NCBI RefSeq assembly: GCF_004365635.1
Contig: NZ_SOBH01000001.1
Span: 744,001 to 808,000, forward strand
Length of the DNA stretch: 64,000 nt
Source: Litoreibacter halocynthiae
GTDB taxonomy: Bacteria; Pseudomonadota; Alphaproteobacteria; Rhodobacterales; Rhodobacteraceae
Reading direction: 5' to 3'
Shown here: one piece after another, positions 37,116-46,098 of the stretch
How the letters are laid out: each line of letters starts with the position of its first letter
Position numbering within the stretch: position 1 is the first letter of the stretch
The notes under the pieces: model-generated
Told to the model about the DNA's origin: nothing
Database searches by the model: none
The model's input: the letters and a program-made list of their open reading frames with translations, nothing else
Made by a program: the position numbers and the translations under genes

Positions 37116-38588
37116 ATGTCTTTCACCCTCGCCATTGTGGGCCGTCCCAATGTGGGCAAATCCACGCTGTTCAACCGTCTGGTGGGCAAGCGTCTGGCGC
37201 TGGTCGATGACCAACCCGGCGTCACCCGCGACCTGCGCGAAGGCGCTGCGCGGCTGGGGGATTTGAAGTTCACCATCATCGACACCGCTGGCTTGGAAAT
37301 GGCCACGGACGAGTCGCTGCAAGGCCGGATGCGGATGCTTACCGAGCGCGCGGTGGAGATGGCAGATGCGTGCCTGTTCCTGATCGACGCCCGTGCGGGT
37401 GTTTTGCCCGCTGACGAGATTTTCGCCGACATCCTGCGCAAAAAGAATGCGCAGGTGATTTTGGCTGCGAACAAAGCCGAAGGGAAGGCGGGAGAGGCGG
37501 GCTTGATGGAAGCCTATTCCTTGGGGCTGGGCGAGCCGTTGGGCCTGTCTGCCGAGCACGGCGAAGGCATGGCCGATCTGGCCTATGTGTTGCGTCCAAT
37601 GATTGATCTGGCCGAGAAAGAGCATGTCGACTACATCCCTGAAGTCGACATTGATCTGACCGACACAGACGAAGAACATGACGAAGACGAGGTGGTTGAA
37701 TATATCCCGCCAACCCCTTCAAAACCTTTGCAAATTGCGGTTGTTGGCCGTCCGAATGCGGGCAAGTCGACACTGATCAACAAGATCATCGGCGAGGAGC
37801 GTTTGCTGACTGGCCCCGAGGCTGGAATTACCCGTGACGCGATTTCCGTGATGACCGACTGGTCCGGCACTCCGATGCGGATTTTCGACACGGCGGGAAT
37901 GCGTAAGAAGGCAAAAATTCAAGACAAGCTGGAGAAGCTGTCCGTGTCCGACGGGCTGCGCGCGGTGAAATTCGCCGAAGTTGTTGTGGTGCTTCTGGAC
38001 GTGGATATCCCGTTCGAACAGCAGGATTTGCGCATCGCCGATCTGGCCGAGCGCGAGGGTCGTGCGGTTGTGCTGGCCGTGAACAAATGGGATTTGGAAG
38101 GCGACAAGCAGGACAAGCTCAAACAGCTTAAAGAGCAGTTCGGGCGACTGTTGCCACAACTGCGCGGCGCGCCGTTGATCACCGTTTCTGCACTAACCGG
38201 AAGAGGGCTGGAGCGCCTGCACGACGCCATTCTCGAAGCGCACCAAGTCTGGAACCGCCGTGTCAGCACGTCGGCGCTGAACCGCTGGTTGGTCGGGATG
38301 CTGGAGCAACATCCACCGCCCGCACCGCAGGGCAAACGCATCAAGCTGCGCTACATGACGCAAGTGAAAGCCCGCCCACCGGGATTCGTTGTGATGGCCT
38401 CGCATCCTGATCTGCTGCCAGCGAGCTATTCGCGCTATCTGGTGAACGGCCTGCGTGAAGACTTCGACATGCCCGGCACACCGATCCGCCTGTTCATGCG
38501 CTCGCAGAACGAGGACAACCCTTTCAAGGGACGCAAGAAAGCGCCACCGTCCAAGTTGCGCAAGCATATCGACGGGCGCAAGAAGTAG
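37116..38588 (+). CDS. der: Ribosome biogenesis GTPase Der (EngA)
   Basis: Der has two tandem GTPase domains and is needed for 50S assembly. The 490-residue protein shows G1 GRPNVGKST at residues 8-16 and GRPNAGKST near 210, DTAGL and DTAGM G3 motifs, NKAE and NKWD G4 motifs, and the C-terminal KH-like domain ending with a basic [18 protein letters not shown] tail. The acidic linker between G domains ([15 protein letters not shown]) is typical. Followed by a strong hairpin. Confidence 0.96.
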   Translation: MSFTLAIVGRPNVGKSTLFNRLVGKRLALVDDQPGVTRDLREGAARLGDLKFTIIDTAGLEMATDESLQGRMRMLTERAVEMADACLFLIDARAGVLPADEIFADILRKKNAQVILAANKAEGKAGEAGLMEAYSLGLGEPLGLSAEHGEGMADLAYVLRPMIDLAEKEHVDYIPEVDIDLTDTDEEHDEDEVVEYIPPTPSKPLQIAVVGRPNAGKSTLINKIIGEERLLTGPEAGITRDAISVMTDWSGTPMRIFDTAGMRKKAKIQDKLEKLSVSDGLRAVKFAEVVVVLLDVDIPFEQQDLRIADLAEREGRAVVLAVNKWDLEGDKQDKLKQLKEQFGRLLPQLRGAPLITVSALTGRGLERLHDAILEAHQVWNRRVSTSALNRWLVGMLEQHPPPAPQGKRIKLRYMTQVKARPPGFVVMASHPDLLPASYSRYLVNGLREDFDMPGTPIRLFMRSQNEDNPFKGRKKAPPSKLRKHIDGRKK

Positions 38589-38600
38589 GTTTGAAAAGCC

Positions 38601-38628
38601 AGAACCGCCGCTGGGTTGCGGCGGTTCT
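38601..38628 (+). terminator. Hairpin downstream of der
   Basis: AGAACCGCCGC and GCGGCGGTTCT form a perfect 11-base stem with loop TGGGTT, 12 bases after the der stop. No T-run follows, so it may be a processing or Rho-assisted terminator. Confidence 0.65.
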
Positions 38629-38742
38629 TGGAAGCCTCTCACCTGCTATATGTTAAGAGGGTTTTCCTGGAATTAGAGCAGGACGGACTGGCTTCTACCG
38701 ATACTCATAGCACAATTTTTGCTGAGTCGCAGCTATAGAGTT

Positions 38743-40257
38743 CTAAAACTCGCCGCCGCCTTCGCCTGCGCCGTCCTGCCAAGGTTTGATCAGGTTGCCA
38801 AAGCGGGTGAAACGACCCTCGAATGACAGCTCGACGGAGCCGATAGGACCGTGGCGTTGCTTGCCGATGATGACTTCAGCTTTGCCGTGGCAATGCGACA
38901 TTTCGTTTTGCCAGTTCGCCATTTTCTCAAGCTCGTGGTCGGCGGGCTTCTCGCGTTCTTTGTAGTATTCCTCGCGGTACACGAACATCACCACATCCGC
39001 GTCCTGCTCGATCGAGCCGGATTCACGCAGATCAGAGAGCTGCGGACGCTTGTCTTCGCGGCTTTCCACGTTCCGCGACAACTGCGAAAGCGCGATCACG
39101 GGGATGTCGAGTTCCTTGGCGATGGCTTTCAGACCTTGGGTAATCTCCGACACCTCGTTCACGCGGCTGTCTTTGGCTGTCGCAGGGCGCACAAGCTGCA
39201 AGTAGTCGATGATCAGCACGTCCAGACCATGCGTTCGCTTCAAGCGTCGCGCGCGGGCGGCAAGCTGGGAGATGGGCAGGGCAGGCGTGTCGTCGATGAA
39301 CAGCGGGCAGGATTCCAAGGACTTGGCGGCCTCAACGAAACGGCGGAATTCGGTCTCGTTCATGTCACCACGGCGGATTTGCTCGGACGGCACTTCGGCA
39401 GCCTCGGACAGTACACGGGCGGCCAACTGTTCGGCGCTCATCTCCAGCGAGAAGAACCCAACGGAGCCGCCTTCGATCGCCCCTTCGGAGCCGTCATGTG
39501 TGACGCCTTTCTTATAGGCCTTCGCCACGTTGAACGCGATGTTGGTGGCCAGCGAGGTTTTCCCCATAGAAGGGCGTCCGGCGAGGATCAGAAGGTCGGA
39601 GCGGTGCAGCCCGCCCAGCTTCTTGTCCATGTCGATCAAACCAGTGGAGACACCCGCAAGCCCGCCTTCGCGTTGGTAGGCGGCGTTCGCGACCTCGACC
39701 GCGTCAGTCACGGCTTTCAGGAAGCTTTGGAAGCCGCTTTCGGTCTGGCCAGCCTCGGCCAGTGCATAGAGCCGCTGCTCCGCGTCAACGATCTGGCTGC
39801 GCGGGTCGCTTTCGGTTTCGACCTTGCCCGCTTTCAAGGCAATTTCCTGCCCCAATTCGATCAACTCGCGGCGGATCGCGAGGTCATAGATCATTTGTGC
39901 GTAGTCGCGGGCGGCAAAGGCCGAGATCGACGCGCCTTGCAGACGAACTAGATAGGCAGGACCACCCAGCTCTTGCAGACCTTCATCGTCTTCAAAATAG
40001 GGCTTCAGCGTGACGGGGGAAACGAGCAGGTTCTTGTGAATACGCGCGGCAGAGGTCTCGTAGATGCGGCGGTGGACCGGGTCGAAGAAGTGCTCCGCAG
40101 AGATCACCGAGGCGACGCGGTCGAACACGTCGTTATTGGTCAGGATCGCGCCCAACAACTGTTGCTCTGCTTCGATATTGTGGGGCAACGCCCCGCCCGC
40201 ATCCACATGCACAGATGCGCCTGGCCCCGCACCCGGTGCCGTACTCAGATCATTCAT
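38743..40257 (-). CDS. dnaB: Replicative DNA helicase DnaB
   Basis: DnaB is the hexameric 5'-3' helicase of the replication fork. The 504-residue protein has the N-terminal primase-interaction domain (PHNIEAEQQLLGAILTNNDVF), Walker A GRPSMGKTSLATNIAFNVA, Walker B LDVLIIDYLQLV and the arginine finger region QDADVVMFVYREEYY. There is an insertion of about 15 residues (KKGVTHDGSEGAIEGG) after the Walker A helix, seen in other alphaproteobacteria. The ATG at 40257 with a GGGG site is preferred over 40287. Confidence 0.96.
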   Translation of the reverse strand: MNDLSTAPGAGPGASVHVDAGGALPHNIEAEQQLLGAILTNNDVFDRVASVISAEHFFDPVHRRIYETSAARIHKNLLVSPVTLKPYFEDDEGLQELGGPAYLVRLQGASISAFAARDYAQMIYDLAIRRELIELGQEIALKAGKVETESDPRSQIVDAEQRLYALAEAGQTESGFQSFLKAVTDAVEVANAAYQREGGLAGVSTGLIDMDKKLGGLHRSDLLILAGRPSMGKTSLATNIAFNVAKAYKKGVTHDGSEGAIEGGSVGFFSLEMSAEQLAARVLSEAAEVPSEQIRRGDMNETEFRRFVEAAKSLESCPLFIDDTPALPISQLAARARRLKRTHGLDVLIIDYLQLVRPATAKDSRVNEVSEITQGLKAIAKELDIPVIALSQLSRNVESREDKRPQLSDLRESGSIEQDADVVMFVYREEYYKEREKPADHELEKMANWQNEMSHCHGKAEVIIGKQRHGPIGSVELSFEGRFTRFGNLIKPWQDGAGEGGGEF

Positions 40258-40426
40258 TACAGTCCCCTTGTCCCTGGATAAGACCAATGACGGATCACGG
40301 GAGTCGGATCAATCTGGATATCCTGTGGGTAACTCATGATTGGCATTTTAAGGGTGCATATTGCGACGTCAGGGTCGCATTCGTCAACATGTGGGAAATA
40401 AATCTGGTCTTGACCGATTATCTTAA

Positions 40427-40444
40427 CGTAAGGGCAACCTTACG
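40427..40444. other. Hairpin with GCAA tetraloop upstream of dnaB
   Basis: CGTAAGG and CCTTACG form a perfect 7-base stem closed by GCAA, a GNRA-type loop, within the dnaB-pyrE gap. It may be part of an mRNA leader or 3' end. Confidence 0.5.
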
Positions 40445-40458
40445 GGCGACTGATAAAT

Positions 40459-40498
40459 GCAATTTGGCGCGCTGGCAAAAACCCGCGCGCCAAATTGC
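40459..40498 (-). terminator. Perfect 14-base stem-loop after pyrE
   Basis: GCAATTTGGCGCGC at 40459-40472 pairs fully with GCGCGCCAAATTGC at 40485-40498 across a 12-base loop. On the minus strand it lies seven bases after the pyrE stop and is followed by ATTTATC, so it probably stops pyrC-pyrE transcription before dnaB. Confidence 0.7.
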
Positions 40499-40504
40499 GA
40501 TTCG

Positions 40505-41179
40505 TCAGCCATGCGTTGCTTGCCATCCGGCAGGGTCGCGCAGGAATTTTTCGACCTCGGCCAAGGTCTCCGGATCGAAAGATTGCTGTTCCTTGGCGAC
40601 CGCTAGCACGTCCCACCACGTGCACAGGCAGTGCAAGGTAATGCCGTGGCCGTCGAGCACCTCGCGGGTGTTGGGGAAGATGTCGTAGAAGAATATCAGG
40701 GCCGTGTGCGAACAGGTGGCGCCGGTTTCGCGGATCGCTTCGACGAAGCTTATCTTGGAGCCGCCATCGGTGGTCATATCCTCGACCAGCAGGACGCGCT
40801 CGCCCTCTTTCATCACGCCCTCGATGCGGGCATTGCGACCGTAGCCTTTAGGTTTCTTGCGCACATAGGTCATGGGCAGGCCCAGACGTTCGGCCATCAG
40901 CGCGCCGAAGGGGATGCCGGCCGTCTCGCCGCCCGCGACATTGTCGAACGCCTCGAACCCCGCATCACGCATGACGGTGCAGGCAAGGAAATCCATTAGC
41001 GTTGCGCGGATGCGCGGGAAGGAGATCAGCTTGCGACAATCGACATAGGTCGGGGCTTTCTTGCCGGAGGAATGGGTGAATGGCTCTCGGGCGTTGAAAT
41101 GGACCGCGCCAACCTCCAGCAGCATCGAGGCAGTCAGGCGGGCGATTTCTTCGCGGCTGGGATAGGTGGTCGGGATCAT
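40505..41179 (-). CDS. pyrE: Orotate phosphoribosyltransferase
   Basis: PyrE joins orotate to PRPP to make OMP in pyrimidine synthesis. The 224-residue protein has [20 protein letters not shown] near the N-terminus, [34 protein letters not shown] and the PRPP-binding [15 protein letters not shown]. It follows pyrC by 63 bases on the same strand, and the gap holds a copy of the dispersed repeat. Forms a two-gene pyrimidine operon. Confidence 0.95.
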   Translation of the reverse strand: MIPTTYPSREEIARLTASMLLEVGAVHFNAREPFTHSSGKKAPTYVDCRKLISFPRIRATLMDFLACTVMRDAGFEAFDNVAGGETAGIPFGALMAERLGLPMTYVRKKPKGYGRNARIEGVMKEGERVLLVEDMTTDGGSKISFVEAIRETGATCSHTALIFFYDIFPNTREVLDGHGITLHCLCTWWDVLAVAKEQQSFDPETLAEVEKFLRDPAGWQATHG

Positions 41180-41218
41180 ATGAGCGGTCCTTGTGGCGTA
41201 GGTCGGAGCCTCCGGCGG

Positions 41219-41239
41219 AGGTATTTTTGAAGCAATGAT
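41219..41239 (-). repeat. Dispersed intergenic repeat, copy 2
   Basis: Plus-strand AGGTATTTTTGAAGCAATGA plus T, three bases beyond the pyrC stop. On the plus strand it is preceded by CCTCCGGCGGAGG, a small hairpin overlapping the first bases of the repeat. Confidence 0.85.
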
Positions 41240-41242
41240 AGG

Positions 41243-42277
41243 TTAGGTGACGCGCCAATGCAGCGCCATTTGAGGGTCGAACACGGTGACATCGCCCTGA
41301 GGCGTTTTGATGTGGTCGGGATAGGTGACGGGGTCGCCTTTGGTCAGGGTGATCTTGTCGGGGTTCGGGGCCAGGCCGTAGAAGGCAGGGCCATGTAGCG
41401 AGGCAAAGCCTTCGAGCTTGTCGAGGGCACCGTCCTGTTCGAATACCTCCGCGAGGATCGACAGAGTGTTGGTCGCGGTGAAACAGCCCGCGCAGCCGCA
41501 GGGCAGCAGCTTGTTGGCATCTGTATGGGGGGCGCTGTCTGTGCCCAGAAAGAAACTTTTATCGCCGGAGGTCGCGGCTGCGCGAAGGGCGAGGCGATGC
41601 TCCTCGCGCTTGGCCACGGGAAGGCAATAGTAGTGCGGCTTGATGCCGCCCGCGAGGATGTGGTTGCGGTTGATGACGAGGTGATGCGTGGTGATGGTTG
41701 CGGCCAGATCATCGCCACCCTCGCGCGCATAATCCGCGCCTTGCTTGGTGGTGATGTGTTCCATCACCACGCGCAGGCCCGGAACCGAGCGGCGGATCGG
41801 GTCGAGCACAGTGTCAATGAACACTGCTTCGCGGTCAAAAATGTCGACTTCAGGGTTGGTGACCTCGCCATGCACGCATAGCGGCAAGCCGATTTGCGCC
41901 ATGTTTTCAAGAACGCGTTGCACCTTGGAGAAATCCGCCACGCCGGAGGCAGAGTTGGTTGTGGCACCAGCCGGATAGAGTTTGACCGCGTGGATCAGCC
42001 CGATCTCGGCGGCGGCGCGCAGGTCTTTGACGTCAGTTTCCTCGGTCAGATAGAGCGTCATCAGGGGCTGGAATTTCGAGTTGTCAGGTTTGGCCGCCAT
42101 GATCCGGTCGCGATACTCGGCGGCATCCTTGGCGGTGACCACGGGGGGCACGAGGTTCGGCATAATAATCGCGCGACCGAAATGGCGCGCGGTCTCTGGC
42201 AACACGGCCTTGAGCATATCCCCGTCGCGCAGGTGTAAGTGCCAGTCGTCCGGGCGGGTCAGGGTTAAGCTGGTCAT
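41243..42277 (-). CDS. pyrC: Dihydroorotase
   Basis: PyrC closes carbamoyl-aspartate to dihydroorotate. The 344-residue protein is the short class II type: metal ligands in [10 protein letters not shown] near residue 12-18, the carboxylated lysine in [14 protein letters not shown] near 100, [15 protein letters not shown] and the C-terminal FLGTDSAPH. The ATG at 42277 matches family starts; a frame open to 42355 adds an unrelated leader. First gene of pyrC-pyrE. Confidence 0.96.
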   Translation of the reverse strand: MTSLTLTRPDDWHLHLRDGDMLKAVLPETARHFGRAIIMPNLVPPVVTAKDAAEYRDRIMAAKPDNSKFQPLMTLYLTEETDVKDLRAAAEIGLIHAVKLYPAGATTNSASGVADFSKVQRVLENMAQIGLPLCVHGEVTNPEVDIFDREAVFIDTVLDPIRRSVPGLRVVMEHITTKQGADYAREGGDDLAATITTHHLVINRNHILAGGIKPHYYCLPVAKREEHRLALRAAATSGDKSFFLGTDSAPHTDANKLLPCGCAGCFTATNTLSILAEVFEQDGALDKLEGFASLHGPAFYGLAPNPDKITLTKGDPVTYPDHIKTPQGDVTVFDPQMALHWRVT

Positions 42278-42481
42278 AGGTCGCACCTCATATCGTTGGC
42301 GGTGATTAGCGCTTTGACAGCCGCAAGGCCAGAGGGCGCAGGGCAATTGGGGCAAAAAGCGCTGCTGCGATAAGCGGGAAGCGGCGAGACGGGCGCGGTG
42401 CGCATTTTACACAGGGCAAGGCCATCCGAGTATGTTAACCAAAGTGAAATAAATCCAATGACACACGTTATGAGGCGAATA

Positions 42482-42772
42482 ATGAAGCGAGCAGCACTGA
42501 TTTTGGCCGTTCTGGCCGCCTGTACCCCCAAGATATACGACACAGCCGACGTGGCCGAACGCAGCGCGGCCGATGTCGCGTCCTGCCAGTTTATCGGGAC
42601 GGTGCGCGGGATTCCTGCGGTCTTTGGTCCGTTAAAGGATATTGGCCTGAAGGATGCGCGTCGCGCGGCCAAAGTGAAGGCCAAAGAGGTTGGCGGCAAC
42701 ACGGTTGTGTTCGAGCCAATCCCCGAAGGGGCTGAAGTCTATGATGTGCCAGCCAAGGTTTATGCCTGCTAG
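42482..42772 (+). CDS. Small lipoprotein resembling the DUF4156/RcsF-type family
   Basis: The 96-residue product has a lipoprotein signal (MKRAALILAVLAAC, acylated Cys at about 14). The mature part SCQFIGTVRG ... ARRAAKVKAKEVGGNTVVFE ... KVYAC has the pattern of DUF4156 lipoproteins: an early cysteine, a helix, then GGNTVVF and a terminal cysteine that may pair with the first. Function unknown; envelope sensing is possible for RcsF-like folds. The ATG at 42482 is chosen to place the signal at the N-terminus. Confidence 0.65.
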   Translation: MKRAALILAVLAACTPKIYDTADVAERSAADVASCQFIGTVRGIPAVFGPLKDIGLKDARRAAKVKAKEVGGNTVVFEPIPEGAEVYDVPAKVYAC

Positions 42773-42902
42773 GACAGGCGATGCCTTAGGGTTGCGTGTG
42801 TTGCAATGCGGGATTGCCCGATTGTCGGTCGTGCCGGAGGGTGCCAGCTCCTATATCTGACGCAAGGCAAGCGTTTAGGCTTGGATGCAGACGGAGATGG
42901 AC

Positions 42903-43121
42903 ATGGCCTATATCAGCCAAACTCAACCAATCGCACTTTTCGAGCGTATCAGTGATTTCTTCGCGTCCTTGCTAAGTGCAGTAGATGTGGCGGCGAGCGC
43001 CAACACCCGTATCCGCGAGATGGAACATTTAAACGCACGATCCGATGCCCAACTTGAAAAAATGGGGCTGCGCCGCGAAGACATTGCGCGGCATGTTTTT
43101 CGGGATATTTACGACTTTTAA
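42903..43121 (+). CDS. Small DUF1127-type protein
   Basis: The 72-residue protein ends in the DUF1127 motif: EMEHLNARSDAQLEKMGLRR followed by EDIARHVFRDIYDF. Such small Arg-rich proteins are common in alphaproteobacteria and in some cases affect RNA turnover and phosphate or stress responses. A GGAG lies close before the ATG at 42903. It ends in a hairpin shared with the convergent sulfotransferase gene. Confidence 0.75.
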   Translation: MAYISQTQPIALFERISDFFASLLSAVDVAASANTRIREMEHLNARSDAQLEKMGLRREDIARHVFRDIYDF

Positions 43122-43163
43122 CAGAGGCTAAGGCGATCAGCGTCTTGTCTTTATCGAATAAAA

Positions 43164-43184
43164 AAGGGCGCAGAAAGCGCCCTT
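43164..43184. terminator. Bidirectional terminator
   Basis: AAGGGCGC and GCGCCCTT form an 8-base stem with loop AGAAA. The minus-strand reading continues into TTTTATTC, serving the sulfotransferase gene; the plus strand (CTTCTTCTT) can serve the DUF1127 gene. Confidence 0.85.
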
Positions 43185-43212
43185 CTTCTTCATCACATGT
43201 AATTTCGCAACC

Positions 43213-45108
43213 TTATGACGTGTTTTGCAAACGGCGGCGCTTTTTGAAGGCACTGGCGAAACGCTCGGCCCGTTTTTCGTTTCCGCGATCGGTGAGATAC
43301 CCTTCCATAGCTTGGCGGTATAGATAGATATCCTTGCGGGCGCGAATGGCGCGGTAGAAGTCCAGCTCGCTCAACGTACCCTCGACAGCGCCTTCCATCA
43401 CGTCTTTCAAGACGTTCATCCGGCTGAGAACCAACGCTGATTTATGGCCCAAGCCCGCTCCTTTCAGGTGGACGAGGTTCCGGCCCTTCAGGCGTTCGAC
43501 ATGTTTGCGGTCGCCTTCGTGGAACTGGTCATAGATCAGGTAAACTTGAGACGCAGATTTGGTTTGTTTGGAGGCGTCCGAATAGGGCAGGCCCCAATCA
43601 GCGGCGCGACCTTTGGCAAAACGGCCTTCCCACGGGACTTTGGCCGCATCGAGCGTGGTTTGCGGAGAGAAAGCAACCACCGTGGCGCCGGGGGCCAGCG
43701 ACGAAAACGTCAACGCGCCGAATGCGCCCATCGACGTGCCGACAAATGCCACTTTCTTGAACCCGGAAAAGAACCCTTCGTCGCGCAACCCTTCGAGATG
43801 CGCGATCAATCCCTCGTCACGAAACCACGTGGGCTCCTGAGCGTAGATTCCAAGATGGGAATACTCGCGGTCGGCACAGAATTTTTGCGCCCACGGCTCG
43901 CGGGCATATGCGTCATTGCCGGCTTGCGAGAGGTTGTCGAAGGACACCACAAGTTGGTCTGTGTCACGCTCGACAAACGAGGCGGCGTAGCTGCCGTGGG
44001 AATGGAACCAACCACGCTTATCGCCGCCGGGATAGATCTCGCGGTACCATGTGGGCGGGGCGAGGGCTTCTTCCAACGCGTCATTGGCGGGGCTGGGGGT
44101 AGGGAGTTCTTCGGCTTCCGCAGCCAGTTCGGCCTCCTGCTTGCGGCGGGCTTGCAGGTTGCCCATGGCGGTCATCAGAGCCTCGGTTGCGGCGGCGCGG
44201 TCTGCCAGTTGGGTGGCAAGCTGGTCTTCGGTGCTTGCGCTGCTATCCTCGCCCTCAAGGTCTTCAGTTTGGAAAAAGTCTTTGCAATCAGGCATAAATC
44301 GCTTCACCAGGCGGCGGTTCTCGCGGGTGACTTGGTTCATCAATCCCAACCGTTCGCTGCGCGAGAACACATCGCGGGACTTGATGGTGCCGGGGTGGTT
44401 CAGGGCGATAAGTTCGCGGATGACCTCACGGGTGTTGAAGTCGGTACGCTCGCCCATCATGGATAAAAGTTCCGACATTTCTGCCGAGAAGGTCTTGTTC
44501 GAGAAGCCTTCCATAACCCGAAGGTCTCGGGTGATGGGCATGCCCAGATGATGCGCGAAGTCACGTACGACATCGCCGTCCACCAACCATTTGGGGCCAA
44601 AGGGGCGCACAATGATGTTCTCTTCACCAAACAAGTCGGCATAGGTGTTGAAGGTGTTGAGATAGTGCAGACGGCGTTTGGCGTCATCGAGGAAGGCTTG
44701 GCGATCCGGCGGGATGCGGCTGTTTTTCAACAGTTGCTTGTAGAGCGCCTCGAGATAGCTGTCCTGACGGCGAATGTAGCAAATAACCTTGGTGCGCTGC
44801 TTGAACTCGTCAGGGGCGGCGCCTGACAATTTGCGTGCGGTGTGCAGGTTGAACAACATCTCCGAGGAGGCAACTTGCGTGACGTCTGGCATGGCATCGG
44901 CTTCACGCAGCATGTCTTCCATCAGCTTGGTCGCGTTTCCGGTGCGGGCCGCGGCGGCCAGCTGGTTGTGCGCGATATGCGCTCGACCCGTGGACATGAA
45001 GTTCAATCGCCCCGTGTCGCGCAACGTGTCGGCGTTGTCGTTCAGAAAGTTCTGAAGTGATGTGGTCCCTGTTTTAGGTGACCCGATATGAAGCCATATC
45101 TTTCCCAT
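43213..45108 (-). CDS. Sulfotransferase fused to an alpha/beta-hydrolase-like domain
   Basis: The 631-residue protein joins two domains. Residues 1-290 resemble a PAPS-dependent sulfotransferase: the phosphosulfate loop GSPKTGTTSLQNF at 8-20 and the 3'-phosphate region CYIRRQDSYLEALYKQ near 105-120. A charged Ala/Glu-rich linker (about 290-350) follows. Residues 350-631 resemble an alpha/beta-hydrolase with elbow FVGTSMGAFGAL near 455 and a LGHKSALVL histidine. The latter is a clear paralogue of the next gene (YGASMGAYAA, SPQATLD, a common C-terminal helix set). It may sulfate a glycan and hydrolyse or transfer an acyl group. 27 bases separate it from that gene. Confidence 0.8.
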   Translation of the reverse strand: MGKIWLHIGSPKTGTTSLQNFLNDNADTLRDTGRLNFMSTGRAHIAHNQLAAAARTGNATKLMEDMLREADAMPDVTQVASSEMLFNLHTARKLSGAAPDEFKQRTKVICYIRRQDSYLEALYKQLLKNSRIPPDRQAFLDDAKRRLHYLNTFNTYADLFGEENIIVRPFGPKWLVDGDVVRDFAHHLGMPITRDLRVMEGFSNKTFSAEMSELLSMMGERTDFNTREVIRELIALNHPGTIKSRDVFSRSERLGLMNQVTRENRRLVKRFMPDCKDFFQTEDLEGEDSSASTEDQLATQLADRAAATEALMTAMGNLQARRKQEAELAAEAEELPTPSPANDALEEALAPPTWYREIYPGGDKRGWFHSHGSYAASFVERDTDQLVVSFDNLSQAGNDAYAREPWAQKFCADREYSHLGIYAQEPTWFRDEGLIAHLEGLRDEGFFSGFKKVAFVGTSMGAFGALTFSSLAPGATVVAFSPQTTLDAAKVPWEGRFAKGRAADWGLPYSDASKQTKSASQVYLIYDQFHEGDRKHVERLKGRNLVHLKGAGLGHKSALVLSRMNVLKDVMEGAVEGTLSELDFYRAIRARKDIYLYRQAMEGYLTDRGNEKRAERFASAFKKRRRLQNTS

Positions 45109-45135
45109 GTGCCTTGCCCGCCTTGCCTGTTTTCG

Positions 45136-46098
45136 TCATTTGCGGCCCCCTCTTTTGCCGGGGGGCGTTATGCCACGCTCTTCCAAAAGCGCGTTTGCCG
45201 CATTGAGTTTGCGGCGAAACACCGGACCATTGCCGGTGCTCAGAACCCGCTCCGCCAGATAGGCGATGAGCAGGGGATGTTTGTCCTCGGGAATGCGCAG
45301 GATCAATTCGCGCAGGTAGCGGCGGAAATCGCGCCGCGCCCGAAGCATTTTGTAAAAACTGGTACGTGTCAGCGTGCCATCGACGCAGGCACCGACCACG
45401 GGCTTCAATAGACCCATCTGGATTAGGCCCGATGCGATGCGGTGGCCTTGGAACCGGCATTTCAGCTTGGTGATGTTTGGCCCGCGAAACAGGGCCGCGT
45501 GCATGGCGTCTGGCGGCTCCAACGGATCATATAAGATGAACACGTCTTTGGCCTTGGCCACCATGTCGGGGGCGTAGCCGTAGTCATTGTTGTAATTGCG
45601 CTTCCATGCTTTTTGGTAGCGCGTTTCCCAAGAGGCGACGTCGCGATCGAGCGTGGCCTGAGGGCTGATTGCAACCACCGTCGCCTTGGGGCAGGCGGCG
45701 GAAAATGCGCAGGCAGCATAGGCCCCCATGGACGCGCCGTAGAAAACGACGGTGTCGAACTGGGCAAAAAACTTCTCTTTCTTCAGACGGTTGAAGAAGG
45801 CGATGACGTCGTCGTCGCGGTACCACGTCCAGTCATGCGCCATCAGGCCAAGGATCGACCAGCCCTGCTTTTGCACGAAGTCAAAGCCCCACGGCAGGCG
45901 ATTGCCATGCTCGAACACGTGGTCAAGGTTCTCGAAGGTGACAATCAGCGTTTTGCCCGATTTGACGAACAAAGCAGTGTGATCTGCGCCAAGTTCTTCG
46001 AAAAATCCATGCTCCTCGCCCATGGCGCGCAACTCGGCATTCCACGCGTCGCGGTCCATCTCGTCGGTCGGGGCTTTGAGATCGATGACATCACTCAT
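45136..46098 (-). CDS. Stand-alone alpha/beta-hydrolase-like protein, paralogue of the neighbouring fusion
   Basis: The 320-residue protein has the hydrolase elbow VVFYGASMGAYAACAF (near residue 130) and AISPQATLDRDVASWETRY, matching the C-terminal half of the adjacent sulfotransferase fusion along its length, including FYKMLRARRDFRRYLREL. A likely catalytic histidine is in CRFQGHRIASGL. No signal peptide is seen, so it is cytosolic. It is translationally coupled (ATGA) to the glycosyltransferase upstream. Substrate unknown, probably a glycan or acyl ester. Confidence 0.75.
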   Translation of the reverse strand: MSDVIDLKAPTDEMDRDAWNAELRAMGEEHGFFEELGADHTALFVKSGKTLIVTFENLDHVFEHGNRLPWGFDFVQKQGWSILGLMAHDWTWYRDDDVIAFFNRLKKEKFFAQFDTVVFYGASMGAYAACAFSAACPKATVVAISPQATLDRDVASWETRYQKAWKRNYNNDYGYAPDMVAKAKDVFILYDPLEPPDAMHAALFRGPNITKLKCRFQGHRIASGLIQMGLLKPVVGACVDGTLTRTSFYKMLRARRDFRRYLRELILRIPEDKHPLLIAYLAERVLSTGNGPVFRRKLNAANALLEERGITPPGKRGGRK

